From Chryseosolibacter sp044507775 (GTDB lineage: Bacteria > Bacteroidota > Bacteroidia > Cytophagales > Cyclobacteriaceae), in the NCBI GenBank assembly GCA_044507775.1, contig JBIQIY010000001.1, forward strand, positions 248,001 to 312,000: a DNA stretch of 64,000 nucleotides, written 5' to 3'. Of this stretch, positions 32,760 through 41,942 are shown in pieces; positions within the stretch are counted from its first letter, which is position 1; every line of letters begins with the position of its first letter. The translations under genes were made by a program, and so were the position numbers. Below the pieces are notes generated by a model, which was not told where the DNA came from, made no database searches, and worked only from the letters and a program-made list of their open reading frames with translations.

Positions 32760-34418
32760 TTAATATCCCGGATTTTGTTTCAGCTCCGCACTGAAATTAG
32801 CATCAATGGCTTTCTGAGGAATCGGCCAGAATTGGTGCTTTTCCTGAATCGTTGCTCGTGCATCAGCCCGCATGTTATACTTCCGCACACGTTCCACAAG
32901 CTTACCCGTTCTGACCAGTGTTCTATGACGCGGCTCTTCTACGATCAACTCTCTTGCGCGTTCATCCAGGATATAATCAAGGGTGACGTCATCGGAATTA
33001 ATAAGCTTCGCATTTGATCGCGCGCGAACCTTGTTAATATCATCAGCAGCCTTTGAAAGATCGCCCAGGTAAAAGTAAGCCTCGGCTCTTAGCAGGTAAG
33101 TCTCGGCAAGACGGTAGACCATAATATCTGAAGTAGTCCAGCCCAATCTTCCGGCAGATGCAGACGCGTCCCATACCAGTTCACCTTCTACTTTACGAAG
33201 GGTGGGATACAGCATTTGGAAAGTGTCCAATTTGGCATAGTGAGATTTCTCGACAGGTTTCCGAAACCATTCTGATGCGGGATTATTATAATAGTGTGTT
33301 CTTCTGATATTATTCGGCGAATTCCGGATATCGTTGTCCCAATTATCTTTCCATAAATCATACAAGAAGTAGGACGTCGGCCGGACCCAGCCTACGCCTC
33401 GTCCAAGGCTGTCCGCAATGACCATTCCGGGCTTTCCGTCCGGATCTTTGACATTAATATAGAATGGCGCCCAGGCTCTCAAAAGATAGTTCCCTTGACT
33501 GGACCTTCCGCCTTGTGTCTGATCCTCATATTGCCAGACGAATATGGATTCCATATTTCCGGAGCTCCGGTTCTGATTGCCGGTCTTAAAGAGGTCGGAA
33601 TATACATCGCCCGGCAAATCCTTCTTCGATCCGAAACGCTCCGTCATTAATTTGTAAAGACCGGATTCAATTACTCTTGAAGCGCTTTCTACTGCTTTAT
33701 CATACTCCCCCAAGCTGATATATACCTCCGACAGGAGGTGATCCGCAGCAGCTTTGACGACCCTTCCCTCCTCTTGGGCTCCTACGGTTTCGGGAAGCCA
33801 TTGCGAGGCAAATTCCAAATCCTTCCTGGCTGATTCATATACTTCCTCCCGCGTATTGCGTACAAAATCCGTTTTTGGCCCGGAATAAACAGTGTCAACT
33901 ATAGGAACGCCACCATACAAGTTTGCCAAAAAGTTATGCGTGTATGCCCTAAAGAACTTTGCCTCTCCGATGATGGCATTCTTCTCTGCCTCGCTGGCCC
34001 AGATATTACTCAATTCAGGTTTGTTAGCATAGACGATTATTGTGTTGGCTTTCAACAGCATGTCCGCATAAGCCCAATCCCAATACCGTTCTACCACCTG
34101 AGTCGCAGGCGTGAGATACGTTTCCCAGTTACGAAAATTGGAAGCGGCGTTTTCGCCGCTGCAGGCGATATCAGTTCCCATTTGTTGGTTGATATACCAA
34201 CCAAAGCTGTCAAACTTTGACAGTTCATCACGCGCTGAAAAATGGAGGGCAGCAATGTAGTTCACAAATCCGCTCTTGGAACTTAAAACGATGTCCGAAG
34301 TCAGTGAACCCGGCGGATTTTCGTCAAGAAGTTCGTCCTCACAGCCTCCGATGAAGAGCAATGCGATGGCGATGAATGCTCTTCGCATCCAAATTCTCAT
34401 TCCCAATATTGATTTCAT
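32760..34418 (-). CDS. susD: SusD/RagB family surface glycan-binding lipoprotein
   Basis: 552 aa from ATG 34418; this start gives the lipoprotein signal (LLFIGGC, Cys26), while the open frame upstream runs into susC. SusD features: NPPGSLTSDIVLSSKSGFVNY, FRAYTHNFLANLYGGVPIV, the TPR-like helices and the C-terminal DLSKAADDINKVRARSN, YILDERARELIVEEPRHRTLVRTGKL and WPIPQKAIDANFSAELKQNPGY. SusD closes over the SusC barrel and binds substrate at the surface. It lies 25 bp behind susC. Confidence 0.95.
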   Translation of the reverse strand: MKSILGMRIWMRRAFIAIALLFIGGCEDELLDENPPGSLTSDIVLSSKSGFVNYIAALHFSARDELSKFDSFGWYINQQMGTDIACSGENAASNFRNWETYLTPATQVVERYWDWAYADMLLKANTIIVYANKPELSNIWASEAEKNAIIGEAKFFRAYTHNFLANLYGGVPIVDTVYSGPKTDFVRNTREEVYESARKDLEFASQWLPETVGAQEEGRVVKAAADHLLSEVYISLGEYDKAVESASRVIESGLYKLMTERFGSKKDLPGDVYSDLFKTGNQNRSSGNMESIFVWQYEDQTQGGRSSQGNYLLRAWAPFYINVKDPDGKPGMVIADSLGRGVGWVRPTSYFLYDLWKDNWDNDIRNSPNNIRRTHYYNNPASEWFRKPVEKSHYAKLDTFQMLYPTLRKVEGELVWDASASAGRLGWTTSDIMVYRLAETYLLRAEAYFYLGDLSKAADDINKVRARSNAKLINSDDVTLDYILDERARELIVEEPRHRTLVRTGKLVERVRKYNMRADARATIQEKHQFWPIPQKAIDANFSAELKQNPGY

Positions 34419-34443
34419 GTTCTTAGGTTTAAAGTGAAGCAAA

Positions 34444-37400
34444 CTAGAAGCCGACGCTAACGCCAGCCGTAAATATTCTCGGGTAGGCAAATGATCTGGC
34501 AGAGCCACCGCTCTCCGGGTCTGTACCCACCCACTCGGTGAACGTTGCGATATTCTTTCCACTTAAATACACGCGGGCATTCGTCAACTTAAGTCGATCC
34601 AGTAATCCATGATTGAAATCATACGCCAGTGAAATATCCTGAATTCTGATAAAGTCGCGGCTTTTATAATAGTTATGCAGGAAAGGGTTTGTATAACCCA
34701 ACGACGGTCGGGTATTCGATCGGTTCTCTGGAGTCCACCACCCTGCATCGATTCTGTTCACAGGACGGTTGGGATAATTCCCCGACCCTGACAAAAAGTA
34801 CTCTATGTCCAGTTCGTTAGCCGTGCCTATCCATCCTTGCATCGCATTCACAAAAATGGAAAGAGAAATATTGTTGTACCGGAAAGTATTGTTGATACCC
34901 CAACGGTACTTCGGTTGGTTCATTTGACCAATGATCTGCCGGTCATTCGCAGCGTCAATCATGCCATCCCCATTCAAATCCTTAAGCCGCACAAACCCGG
35001 GTTTAAACCCCGTGGGTAACACATCTTCTTCCTGATAGATGCCGTCGAAGACATAGTCATAGGCCACGTTCATCGATTGTCCGATGAACCATCGGTTGCC
35101 AAGATCACTATCTTCAACTCCATCTCCGTCTGTATCTGACCGGTAGAGATGAATGATTTTGTTCTTGTTTGCTGAAAAGGTCAAACCCGTATTCCATTCA
35201 AAGTCACCTTTCTTCAAGCTTATTGTATTCAATGTCAGTTCAAATCCTTTATTATTAGTGGCTCCGAGATTCGTCCAGACTGACTGGTATCCCGTCATGA
35301 TCGGCAACGAACGTCTGACCAGGAGGTCCTTCGTATCCATATTATAGACTTCGGCGGTTCCGCTGAGACGACCCTTAAAAAGGTCGAAATCTATTGCAAG
35401 GTTGGCCGTGTATGTGGTCTCCCATTTAAGATCGTTGTTCGCCATGCTGGAAGGATATACCCCAAGACTGGAGGGACTACCATCACCGAAAACATAGCGA
35501 TTGGTTGAAGACAGGCTCAGAGACTGATAAGGGCTGATCGCTTGATTTCCCACGGCACCGTAAGAAGCACGAAGCTTCAACATATCCACTTTCGAGCTGC
35601 CCTTGAGAAAATGTTCCTCGGACATCAACCAGGCCACAGATCCTGACGGGAACGTTGCATATTTATTGTTGGCCGCAAACACTGAACTGCCATCACGACG
35701 GGCCGTCAGGGTGACAAAATACCTGTCCATCAAACGATAGTTAACCCTGAACATTGATGAAATTCCTTCAGAAATTCCTGCTGAAGATGTGTTCGTAAGA
35801 ATTCCACCCAAACCGAGTTCATTCCAACCGAGCGCGTCGGTCGAAAGCTGAGTTGCATTCGCAGACGTTGATTCATACCCAAGGTGATTTCTTCCATACA
35901 ATAGGGTGATGTCAAATGCATGAGCGTTACCCAATTGCTTCTCATAGGTTACAATATTCTCCAACACCCAATCAAAATCCTGTCTATTAAACTTGCTGGC
36001 GCTGGTGGTATTGGAAGTCATATGTTTGTCTTGCCTGAAAAAGTTATAATCATGCTGCCAGCGATAGTTCGGCGAATAATTCAGACGAAATGCCAAACCG
36101 TCGATAAAAGGCACGTTGATAGACGCGTAAAAATTTGCAAATAGATTATTGTAGATCTCCTCATCAGCAGCCAACAAGGCGCTTCTTATCGGGTTGCCGG
36201 TGATTTGGTCTTCAGGGACGAGATACTGAGTAGGTTGTCCATCATCATAAAAGGCATTCCCATATGGACTAACGCTGTAGGCAGAGCCGGCTTCAACTCC
36301 TGAATAATCCCGCCTCATGTAAGTTGAGTTCAAGCCTATTTTGAGCCAGTCCTTAATTTGATTCTCTATATTGCTTCGCAGGGTGAGGCGCTTCATACGA
36401 TCGTTCAGGACAGGACCCTGCTCATCCGAAATCGAGGCCGACAAATAGTAGTTTGTAAGCTTGCTCGCCCCGGAAATGCTAACATCAAACGAACTCATTT
36501 TCCCTTGCTGTGAAACCAACTTGTATGGATCAAGCACTTTCCCATCCTCATAATTTTGAGCTTCCGTGGGTGTGAGGTACTGCGCGATATTTTCTGGCTT
36601 TGACTCCAGTCCCTTTACGCTGCGATAATCCAGAATCTTTTGAAGGTATCGCTCAGGACTGAGAAGCTTTGGTTTGAAGCTCCAGTCGGACAATCCATAG
36701 AACGTATTTATTCTGATATTGGGCTTTTCGGTCGTCCCCTTCTTTGAAGTAATAAGAATCACGCCGTTGGCCGCACGGGAACCATAAATGGCTGCTGCGC
36801 TGGCATCTTTCAGTACCTCCATTGTTTCAATATCATTTGGATTGATTTCCGCGAGACTGCCGTTATAAAAAATGCCGTCCAAAACGATCAAAGGATCATT
36901 TCCTCCACTCAGTGACCTGGGTCCACGGATAAGTATCGAGCCGTTCTGCCCTGGCCTGCCACTATCAGTGAACTGAACGCCAGCAACGCGACCACGAAGT
37001 GATTGCGTAACATTGGTATTAGCCATATTCTCATTTGCCTTCATGTCCACCTTGGCGATTGCTCCAGTCACATATCGCTTGGACTGTGAACCGTATCCAA
37101 CAACAACAATCTCATCAAGGGTTGTCAGATCTTCTTCAAGCACAATTTCGAGCGATGTCCGGTCTCCGACTGCCACCGTCCTGGGCTGATATCCCACAAA
37201 ACTGAAAACAAGCTCAGCATTGTTGCCCGAAACACTGACCATAAAGGCACCGTTTACATCCGTCATCGTTCCTTGCTGAGTTCCTTTCACAAGAATACTA
37301 ACACCGGGAAGTAAATTATTGCCCGCATCCTTCACCGTCCCTTCAACGGTACGGTTGGATTCACCGGACGCGATCTGCGCATACGAAAAATCTGCGGTTG

Positions 37401-37455
37401 CAACCACAATAACGAGCGATCCCAACCACATCAGTAAAATTGTAAACTTCATCAT
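34444..37455 (-). CDS. susC: SusC/RagA family TonB-dependent receptor
   Basis: 1004 aa from ATG 37455 (or 37452), giving a signal peptide ending DFSYAQ; further upstream the frame is open but does not look coding. Domains: carboxypeptidase-like beta domain (TVEGTVKDAGNNLLPGVSIL, residues about 34-110), plug with EIVVVGYGSQSKRYVTGAI and VEVLKDASAAAIYGSRAANG-like motif, 22-strand barrel ending FAYPRIFTAGVSVGF. It imports the oligosaccharide or ligand bound by the downstream SusD. First gene of a six-gene operon; a divergent AraC gene lies upstream. Confidence 0.95.
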   Translation of the reverse strand: MMKFTILLMWLGSLVIVVATADFSYAQIASGESNRTVEGTVKDAGNNLLPGVSILVKGTQQGTMTDVNGAFMVSVSGNNAELVFSFVGYQPRTVAVGDRTSLEIVLEEDLTTLDEIVVVGYGSQSKRYVTGAIAKVDMKANENMANTNVTQSLRGRVAGVQFTDSGRPGQNGSILIRGPRSLSGGNDPLIVLDGIFYNGSLAEINPNDIETMEVLKDASAAAIYGSRAANGVILITSKKGTTEKPNIRINTFYGLSDWSFKPKLLSPERYLQKILDYRSVKGLESKPENIAQYLTPTEAQNYEDGKVLDPYKLVSQQGKMSSFDVSISGASKLTNYYLSASISDEQGPVLNDRMKRLTLRSNIENQIKDWLKIGLNSTYMRRDYSGVEAGSAYSVSPYGNAFYDDGQPTQYLVPEDQITGNPIRSALLAADEEIYNNLFANFYASINVPFIDGLAFRLNYSPNYRWQHDYNFFRQDKHMTSNTTSASKFNRQDFDWVLENIVTYEKQLGNAHAFDITLLYGRNHLGYESTSANATQLSTDALGWNELGLGGILTNTSSAGISEGISSMFRVNYRLMDRYFVTLTARRDGSSVFAANNKYATFPSGSVAWLMSEEHFLKGSSKVDMLKLRASYGAVGNQAISPYQSLSLSSTNRYVFGDGSPSSLGVYPSSMANNDLKWETTYTANLAIDFDLFKGRLSGTAEVYNMDTKDLLVRRSLPIMTGYQSVWTNLGATNNKGFELTLNTISLKKGDFEWNTGLTFSANKNKIIHLYRSDTDGDGVEDSDLGNRWFIGQSMNVAYDYVFDGIYQEEDVLPTGFKPGFVRLKDLNGDGMIDAANDRQIIGQMNQPKYRWGINNTFRYNNISLSIFVNAMQGWIGTANELDIEYFLSGSGNYPNRPVNRIDAGWWTPENRSNTRPSLGYTNPFLHNYYKSRDFIRIQDISLAYDFNHGLLDRLKLTNARVYLSGKNIATFTEWVGTDPESGGSARSFAYPRIFTAGVSVGF

Positions 37456-37966
37456 TTGAAAGGCGTTTAGATTTCCTATTAAGTGCTCAAGTGCGCCAAA
37501 TCCAATATCATCAACACCCAATAAACCGTTATATCGGAGTAGTGCACGCGATTCATACATCGCAAAAACATTTACTTACATCGCACTCCACCCGGTTGGC
37601 GCAGGCAACGTCATCAGTAATCTGGCACAGGCGATCCTAAAATCCTGCGCTTGACAAAAGATAACTTATGTGTTATCTGGAGAGCGGAACCAACCTGATG
37701 ACTATACGTCTATAAATCTTCAGTACTCCGCCTTTTTTACAAATATCAAGACAATCGAGATAGCCGCCGTTCAATTATTTACCTAGTAAGTATGAAAAAT
37801 TATCATATCTACCAACGGTTTACCAGGGTACAGGTCGCAGCTACGGTGCATCCAAACGATTGCTCCTGACATCGTATCTACCGCTTGCATGATAGAATTT
37901 TGTACTCATCCCCTTTTGTTGTAAAATTATCCAGATAAGAATCATCGGTACAATCAGCCAGAACAC
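37456..37966. other. Divergent promoter region between susC and the AraC regulator gene
   Basis: 511 bp without a plausible gene. It must hold both promoters. The clearest element is the palindrome at 37659-37678. The part near the AraC start contains T-rich stretches (CCCCTTTTGTTGTAAAATTAT) but no full TTTG-N19-TAnnTTTG promoter. Confidence 0.6.
37659..37678. promoter_or_regulatory. Palindrome between susC and araC-type gene, candidate operator
   Basis: AGATAAC (37659-37665) and GTTATCT (37672-37678) are a perfect 7-bp inverted repeat with 6-bp spacing, about 204 bp upstream of the susC start. A dimeric repressor is the simplest reader; the adjacent AraC protein would more often use direct repeats. 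Confidence 0.4.
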
Positions 37967-38851
37967 ATGAAACCTCAATTCCACCTGGTGCCTCGCGACA
38001 TTCAAAGTTCCCACCTATCGCGACACCATACGCTGCCAAACTTTGGAACCGTGTGGCATTTCCATCCCGAGCTGGAACTTCATTACATCATCCGCGGAGA
38101 GGGCGTTCGCTTCGTTGGCGATAACATCAGCAACTTTAACGCTGGTGAATTGCTTCTACTCGGCGAAAATCTACCTCACATGTGGCGATGCAATGAGCAG
38201 TACTTCAGGTGCGACCCAAACATAACTGCAGAAGCTGTTGTTGTGCAGTTCCTTCCGGATTTTGTAGGAGGTGATTTTCTGAATCGCCAAGAAGCCGCAT
38301 CAATCCTGAATGTTTACGAGAAAGCAAAGACCGGTCTGGTGATCACTGGTCAAACCCGGGAGCGAGTCGTTGAGTTGATGCAACACTCCGTAGACACCAG
38401 TAGTCTTCGAAGAGTAATTCTCATACTTTCAATGCTGGAAATACTTGCGGAAAGTGAAGAGGTGAGTCCCATTTCTTCCAGACAAAGCGTTTACAAATCG
38501 AGTAAGGAAGAAAACGACAGATTGAACAATGTTTACAACCATGCATTGACAAACTACATGCGCGATCTTACACTCGATGAAATCGCATCGGTTGCAAACC
38601 TAAGCGTTACTTCCTTTTGCAGATATTTTAAGATGCTTACCAAGAAAACCTTCCATGAGTTCCTCATTGAGCTACGTATTAGTCACGCGCAGCGCATGCT
38701 GATCGAACGCGCCAATATGACCGCCGAAGCGATCTGCTTTGAGTGCGGGTTCAATAACAAGTCAATCTTCTTCGGGCACTTCAAACGCAAAACGGGACTT
38801 ACTCCTTTGGAATACAGGCGAAAATACCAGATCGAAAACGTTTTTGAATAA
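37967..38851 (+). CDS. AraC family transcriptional regulator with cupin sensor domain
   Basis: 294 aa. The N-terminal cupin-like domain (residues about 10-110: HFHPELELHYIIRGEGVRFVGD, FNAGELLLLGENLPHMWR) binds the effector. The C-terminal double helix-turn-helix (about 190-290) shows LTLDEIASVANLSVTSFCRYFK and ICFECGFNNKSIFFGHFKRKTG, then TPLEYRRKY. It is transcribed away from susC with 511 bp between, so it is the likely activator of that operon. The GntR regulator further downstream probably controls the separate transporter/lactonase unit. Confidence 0.92.
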   Translation: MKPQFHLVPRDIQSSHLSRHHTLPNFGTVWHFHPELELHYIIRGEGVRFVGDNISNFNAGELLLLGENLPHMWRCNEQYFRCDPNITAEAVVVQFLPDFVGGDFLNRQEAASILNVYEKAKTGLVITGQTRERVVELMQHSVDTSSLRRVILILSMLEILAESEEVSPISSRQSVYKSSKEENDRLNNVYNHALTNYMRDLTLDEIASVANLSVTSFCRYFKMLTKKTFHEFLIELRISHAQRMLIERANMTAEAICFECGFNNKSIFFGHFKRKTGLTPLEYRRKYQIENVFE

Positions 38852-38862
38852 CGGAACACACG

Positions 38863-38897
38863 AGAAGTGCCCGCCCCTATCCAGGACGGGCACTTCT
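38863..38897. terminator. Hairpin between convergent AraC-type and ELWxxDGT genes
   Basis: AGAAGTGCCCG (38863-38873) and CGGGCACTTCT (38887-38897) form a perfect 11-bp stem with a 13-nt loop, 12 bp after the AraC stop and 42 bp from the end of the opposing gene. The plus-strand side continues TCTATATT, so it most likely terminates the AraC transcript and could serve both. Confidence 0.7.
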
Positions 38898-38938
38898 TCT
38901 ATATTAGATCCCTAACCCGCGAGTGCCCAGTGATTACT

Positions 38939-41599
38939 TTACTTCACCAACAATCGTTTTGAAAATTTCTGCCCATTTGCTTTCATGTTAACGATGTAAA
39001 TGCCGGGCACCAATTGTTTGTTCATGTTCATCAGGTAAGAACTGCAATCCCCGCCGCAGGTTACTCGCTCCGCATAGACGACGTCGCCGGTCAGGTTGAT
39101 GATCTCGATGTCGGTATCAATGGACTCCTGAATCCTGTCATATCCGGAAACAGATAATTGCATATCACCACTCGTCGCAGGATTCGGGTAAACACTGATG
39201 CTGGAGAAAAGATCTGCCGATGGAACGGAAGCCATCATCGCGTCCTCCATTTCGAAAGGAGAAAGTCTGCTCCCGGGGATAGGCCTTTCCAGGGTTCCGT
39301 CGGGTAATGCCCACCCTACTGCGATGTGGTCTGTTCCGATCCCCTGCTTGTGCAGCGCCTCGATGTAATACCGCTTTCCTGCCTCCAACGAAATCATCTG
39401 CGAAACCTGGCTGGTGAATTTGTTCCATTGGCGTGGGTTAGTGGCGCCGCGTATATAGGCAATCAAGGTCTTGTTCGCAGGCTGGTCGTCACTACTGAGC
39501 CAGAGCTCACTGTGATCATTGCTCGCGATAAAGAAACGGTAATCGCCTGAAGCGGGAGGACAGATATATCCTCTTATACGCGTTCCATAATCCCGGCCAA
39601 TGTTTGTCGGTCCTTCGAAAATAGTCAGCTGATTGGTGCTGCTCGGCGCGCGGTCGAGTGGAATATCAGATACATGATCTCCTTGCACACCACCCCAGTA
39701 TTCGCGGAGGATCGTTCCGGATGCCGTGCATTCACTCGGGGCCTCTTCAATTGTAAAGTGAATTGTCAGCGACATTCCCGCAGTACCGCCAGCCCGGGGC
39801 TGGGAATAAGGGGTCGCCTTCAGCGTGTATGAACCGGGCGGCTTGTTCCACGGTGTGTAGTCCCCGTTGATATCTCCCTGAAGCGAATAGGGCGCCTCGT
39901 TTTCAATTCTCACGTTCGAACCATTTAACGCAAACATTACACTTTGCGCCGGCCCGGCGGGATTGAACCGAATGCTAAACGATTCCGTATCGGATTTTGA
40001 GATCACATCTCCGTCGTGCAACGTTCTGATATCTTCATCGGTCTCGGCATCCACCAAAGTAAATGTGCTGTTTGTGGCCGAGCCGTCAGGATCATATATC
40101 CACAAGTCTTTCGGATCGGAGAACGTCTCCACTCTGGTAAACAACACTCTTCCATTATAGCTCGCGATGTCAAAAGTTCCGTCAAGCGATATGCCATGGA
40201 GATCCCGGACTGACTCCACGGAGTACCCATCTGTCTGCATGAGCTGGTAGGCGTCTTCCGGATTTTCAGGAGTGCCGGGGTAAATGACGGGTCCATCGTG
40301 GTCTGGAAAGAACACAAGATCATCCACCACTACGATGTCAAACGGCCTGCCGAATCCGGTATAGGAGGATTTGAAAGTCCAGACGATCCTCGCGTCACCC
40401 GCATCGGGGTCAAGCGCAAAGATATTAAGCGGGTAACCCTGTCCTGTGGTGGAAAAAAATACCTGATCATTGGCGATTGCGAAGAACGGAATATCACCAT
40501 CGAGGAAGTCGGAGTATCTCACCCGAGTGCCTGCTGATGTCCCGTCGGTTTCCCAGAGTGTCTCCGTCCCGTACTCGACGTACACGAAGAAAAAAAGTTT
40601 ATTGCCATAAGAAAGGATCGGACTGTCAAACGCACAATCGCTGCAGAGATCCTTGAGTTCGACCGTGTTTGCTGTGGTGCCGTCGGTTTTCCAAAGTTCG
40701 AATTGTGTTCCGAATTCATCCGCCTTGTCCACCGAGAAATACAACCACCCGTTGAGGGTGGCCTTGAACTGAAGGCCGAGCGAATACTCGGGGCCGGGAA
40801 TAATCTCCCTTAATATATGAGTGCCTTCATTTGTGCCGTCACTCACCCACGGCTCCCAGCCATTCGCAACGGTGTATCCTGTAAAATAAAATTCTTCTTC
40901 AAACGAGCCCGGGAGGCAAGGTTTAAACCCGTCGCCGGCACCCGGGTTGACATCCTTTATCATCACCGTTCCAGCAGACGAGCCATCTGTCTTCCACGGT
41001 TCCAGACCCTGCACTCCGTTATCTGCGGCGAAGAAAAGCAGATCTCCTACCCCTGCAGAGGGATACGCGTTGGTGGAATTCGGCCGGGAAATTGAAGGGC
41101 GATAAATCGATCGGTCGACGATTCCATCCCCTGCACCCGGATTGATATCTTTCACCAGCGCCGTGCCGCCGGGCGTTCCATTCGTCCGGTATAATTCCCT
41201 GCCCGTCGCAGGCTCGGCTGCGGCGAAATACAAATAGTCACCCGCCTCTTCCATGTAGGTCACCTCTTCGGCTACCAAAAGCCTGATCGTTCCTTCAGGT
41301 GTTCCATCGCTTCTCCATAATTCCTCGGAGGTAGAGGAAGGCGCAGAGGTGAAGATCAAATTCCCGTTAAACTCCCGAAAGGATCCAGCAGGAATATTTC
41401 TCAGCTGAAACGTTCCATCCGGAGTTCCATCGCTTCGCCACAGCGCATCACGGGTTGTGAAGTATACCAAATCGCCTATCGTTGTAAAGTCAGTACTGGC
41501 AGAGGGTATCTCTGCAACGAATTCCGGTTGGCTTTGAGCAGTCATCTGACCGGAAACCAGAATGACCATTAAGAGTAGTAACCGTAGTTGTCGCACCAT
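38939..41599 (-). CDS. Large secreted ELWxxDGT-repeat protein with PA14 domain and T9SS type-A sorting domain
   Basis: 886 aa. A signal peptide (1-22, SGQMTAQS) is followed by about nine ELWxxDGT repeats over residues 25-460 (ELWRSDGTPEGT, ELYRTNGTPGGT, EPWKTDGSSAGT, LWETDGTSAGT), probably a beta-propeller. Next is a beta module (about 525-620) shared with the esterase at 19331-21022, a PA14 domain at about 625-780 (ILREYWGGV, DYRFFIASNDHSELWLSSDD, YYIEALHKQG), and a sorting domain (ISVYPNPATSGDM ... LVPGIYIVNM ... KRLLVK). It is exported by T9SS and probably binds carbohydrate through PA14. No catalytic domain is recognised. Single gene, with its own upstream region. Confidence 0.88.
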   Translation of the reverse strand: MVRQLRLLLLMVILVSGQMTAQSQPEFVAEIPSASTDFTTIGDLVYFTTRDALWRSDGTPDGTFQLRNIPAGSFREFNGNLIFTSAPSSTSEELWRSDGTPEGTIRLLVAEEVTYMEEAGDYLYFAAAEPATGRELYRTNGTPGGTALVKDINPGAGDGIVDRSIYRPSISRPNSTNAYPSAGVGDLLFFAADNGVQGLEPWKTDGSSAGTVMIKDVNPGAGDGFKPCLPGSFEEEFYFTGYTVANGWEPWVSDGTNEGTHILREIIPGPEYSLGLQFKATLNGWLYFSVDKADEFGTQFELWKTDGTTANTVELKDLCSDCAFDSPILSYGNKLFFFVYVEYGTETLWETDGTSAGTRVRYSDFLDGDIPFFAIANDQVFFSTTGQGYPLNIFALDPDAGDARIVWTFKSSYTGFGRPFDIVVVDDLVFFPDHDGPVIYPGTPENPEDAYQLMQTDGYSVESVRDLHGISLDGTFDIASYNGRVLFTRVETFSDPKDLWIYDPDGSATNSTFTLVDAETDEDIRTLHDGDVISKSDTESFSIRFNPAGPAQSVMFALNGSNVRIENEAPYSLQGDINGDYTPWNKPPGSYTLKATPYSQPRAGGTAGMSLTIHFTIEEAPSECTASGTILREYWGGVQGDHVSDIPLDRAPSSTNQLTIFEGPTNIGRDYGTRIRGYICPPASGDYRFFIASNDHSELWLSSDDQPANKTLIAYIRGATNPRQWNKFTSQVSQMISLEAGKRYYIEALHKQGIGTDHIAVGWALPDGTLERPIPGSRLSPFEMEDAMMASVPSADLFSSISVYPNPATSGDMQLSVSGYDRIQESIDTDIEIINLTGDVVYAERVTCGGDCSSYLMNMNKQLVPGIYIVNMKANGQKFSKRLLVK

Positions 41600-41942
41600 A
41601 AGATATCATTTTAGAATTTTCGCGAAGAGGGAAAATAACCGTTCCGATTCGGCTTGTTAACCGGCAGGAGATGGCCGTGGAATGCCCGCAGGATAACCAC
41701 ACGGCTGTAATGTTGCTTTAAAAAGTTCCGGAGTGTGCAATATTAATTTCGGCGGAGATTTAATTCATTCCATCGTTGTGTAATGAAATTCACAGACAAA
41801 GTACCCGGCAACTCCGCTTGGGAACGGCCGGTATATTTGTAAAAATTTCTATACCTTGGATGGCCGGGCGATCCTCCCATAGAGCTGCATCCATGCGATC
41901 ATCTCCGACATCGACGAATATTGATCATCAAACCAACTAACA
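41600..41942. other. Divergent intergenic region before the DUF1080 gene
   Basis: 343 bp without a plausible gene. It separates divergent transcripts. On the plus strand a -7 box is present at 41832-41839; nothing convincing was found for the minus-strand gene. Confidence 0.5.
41832..41839 (+). promoter_or_regulatory. Bacteroidota -7 box upstream of the DUF1080 gene
   Basis: TATATTTG matches TAnnTTTG exactly and would give a leader of about 95 nt. A TTG at the expected -33 position is missing. Confidence 0.35.
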
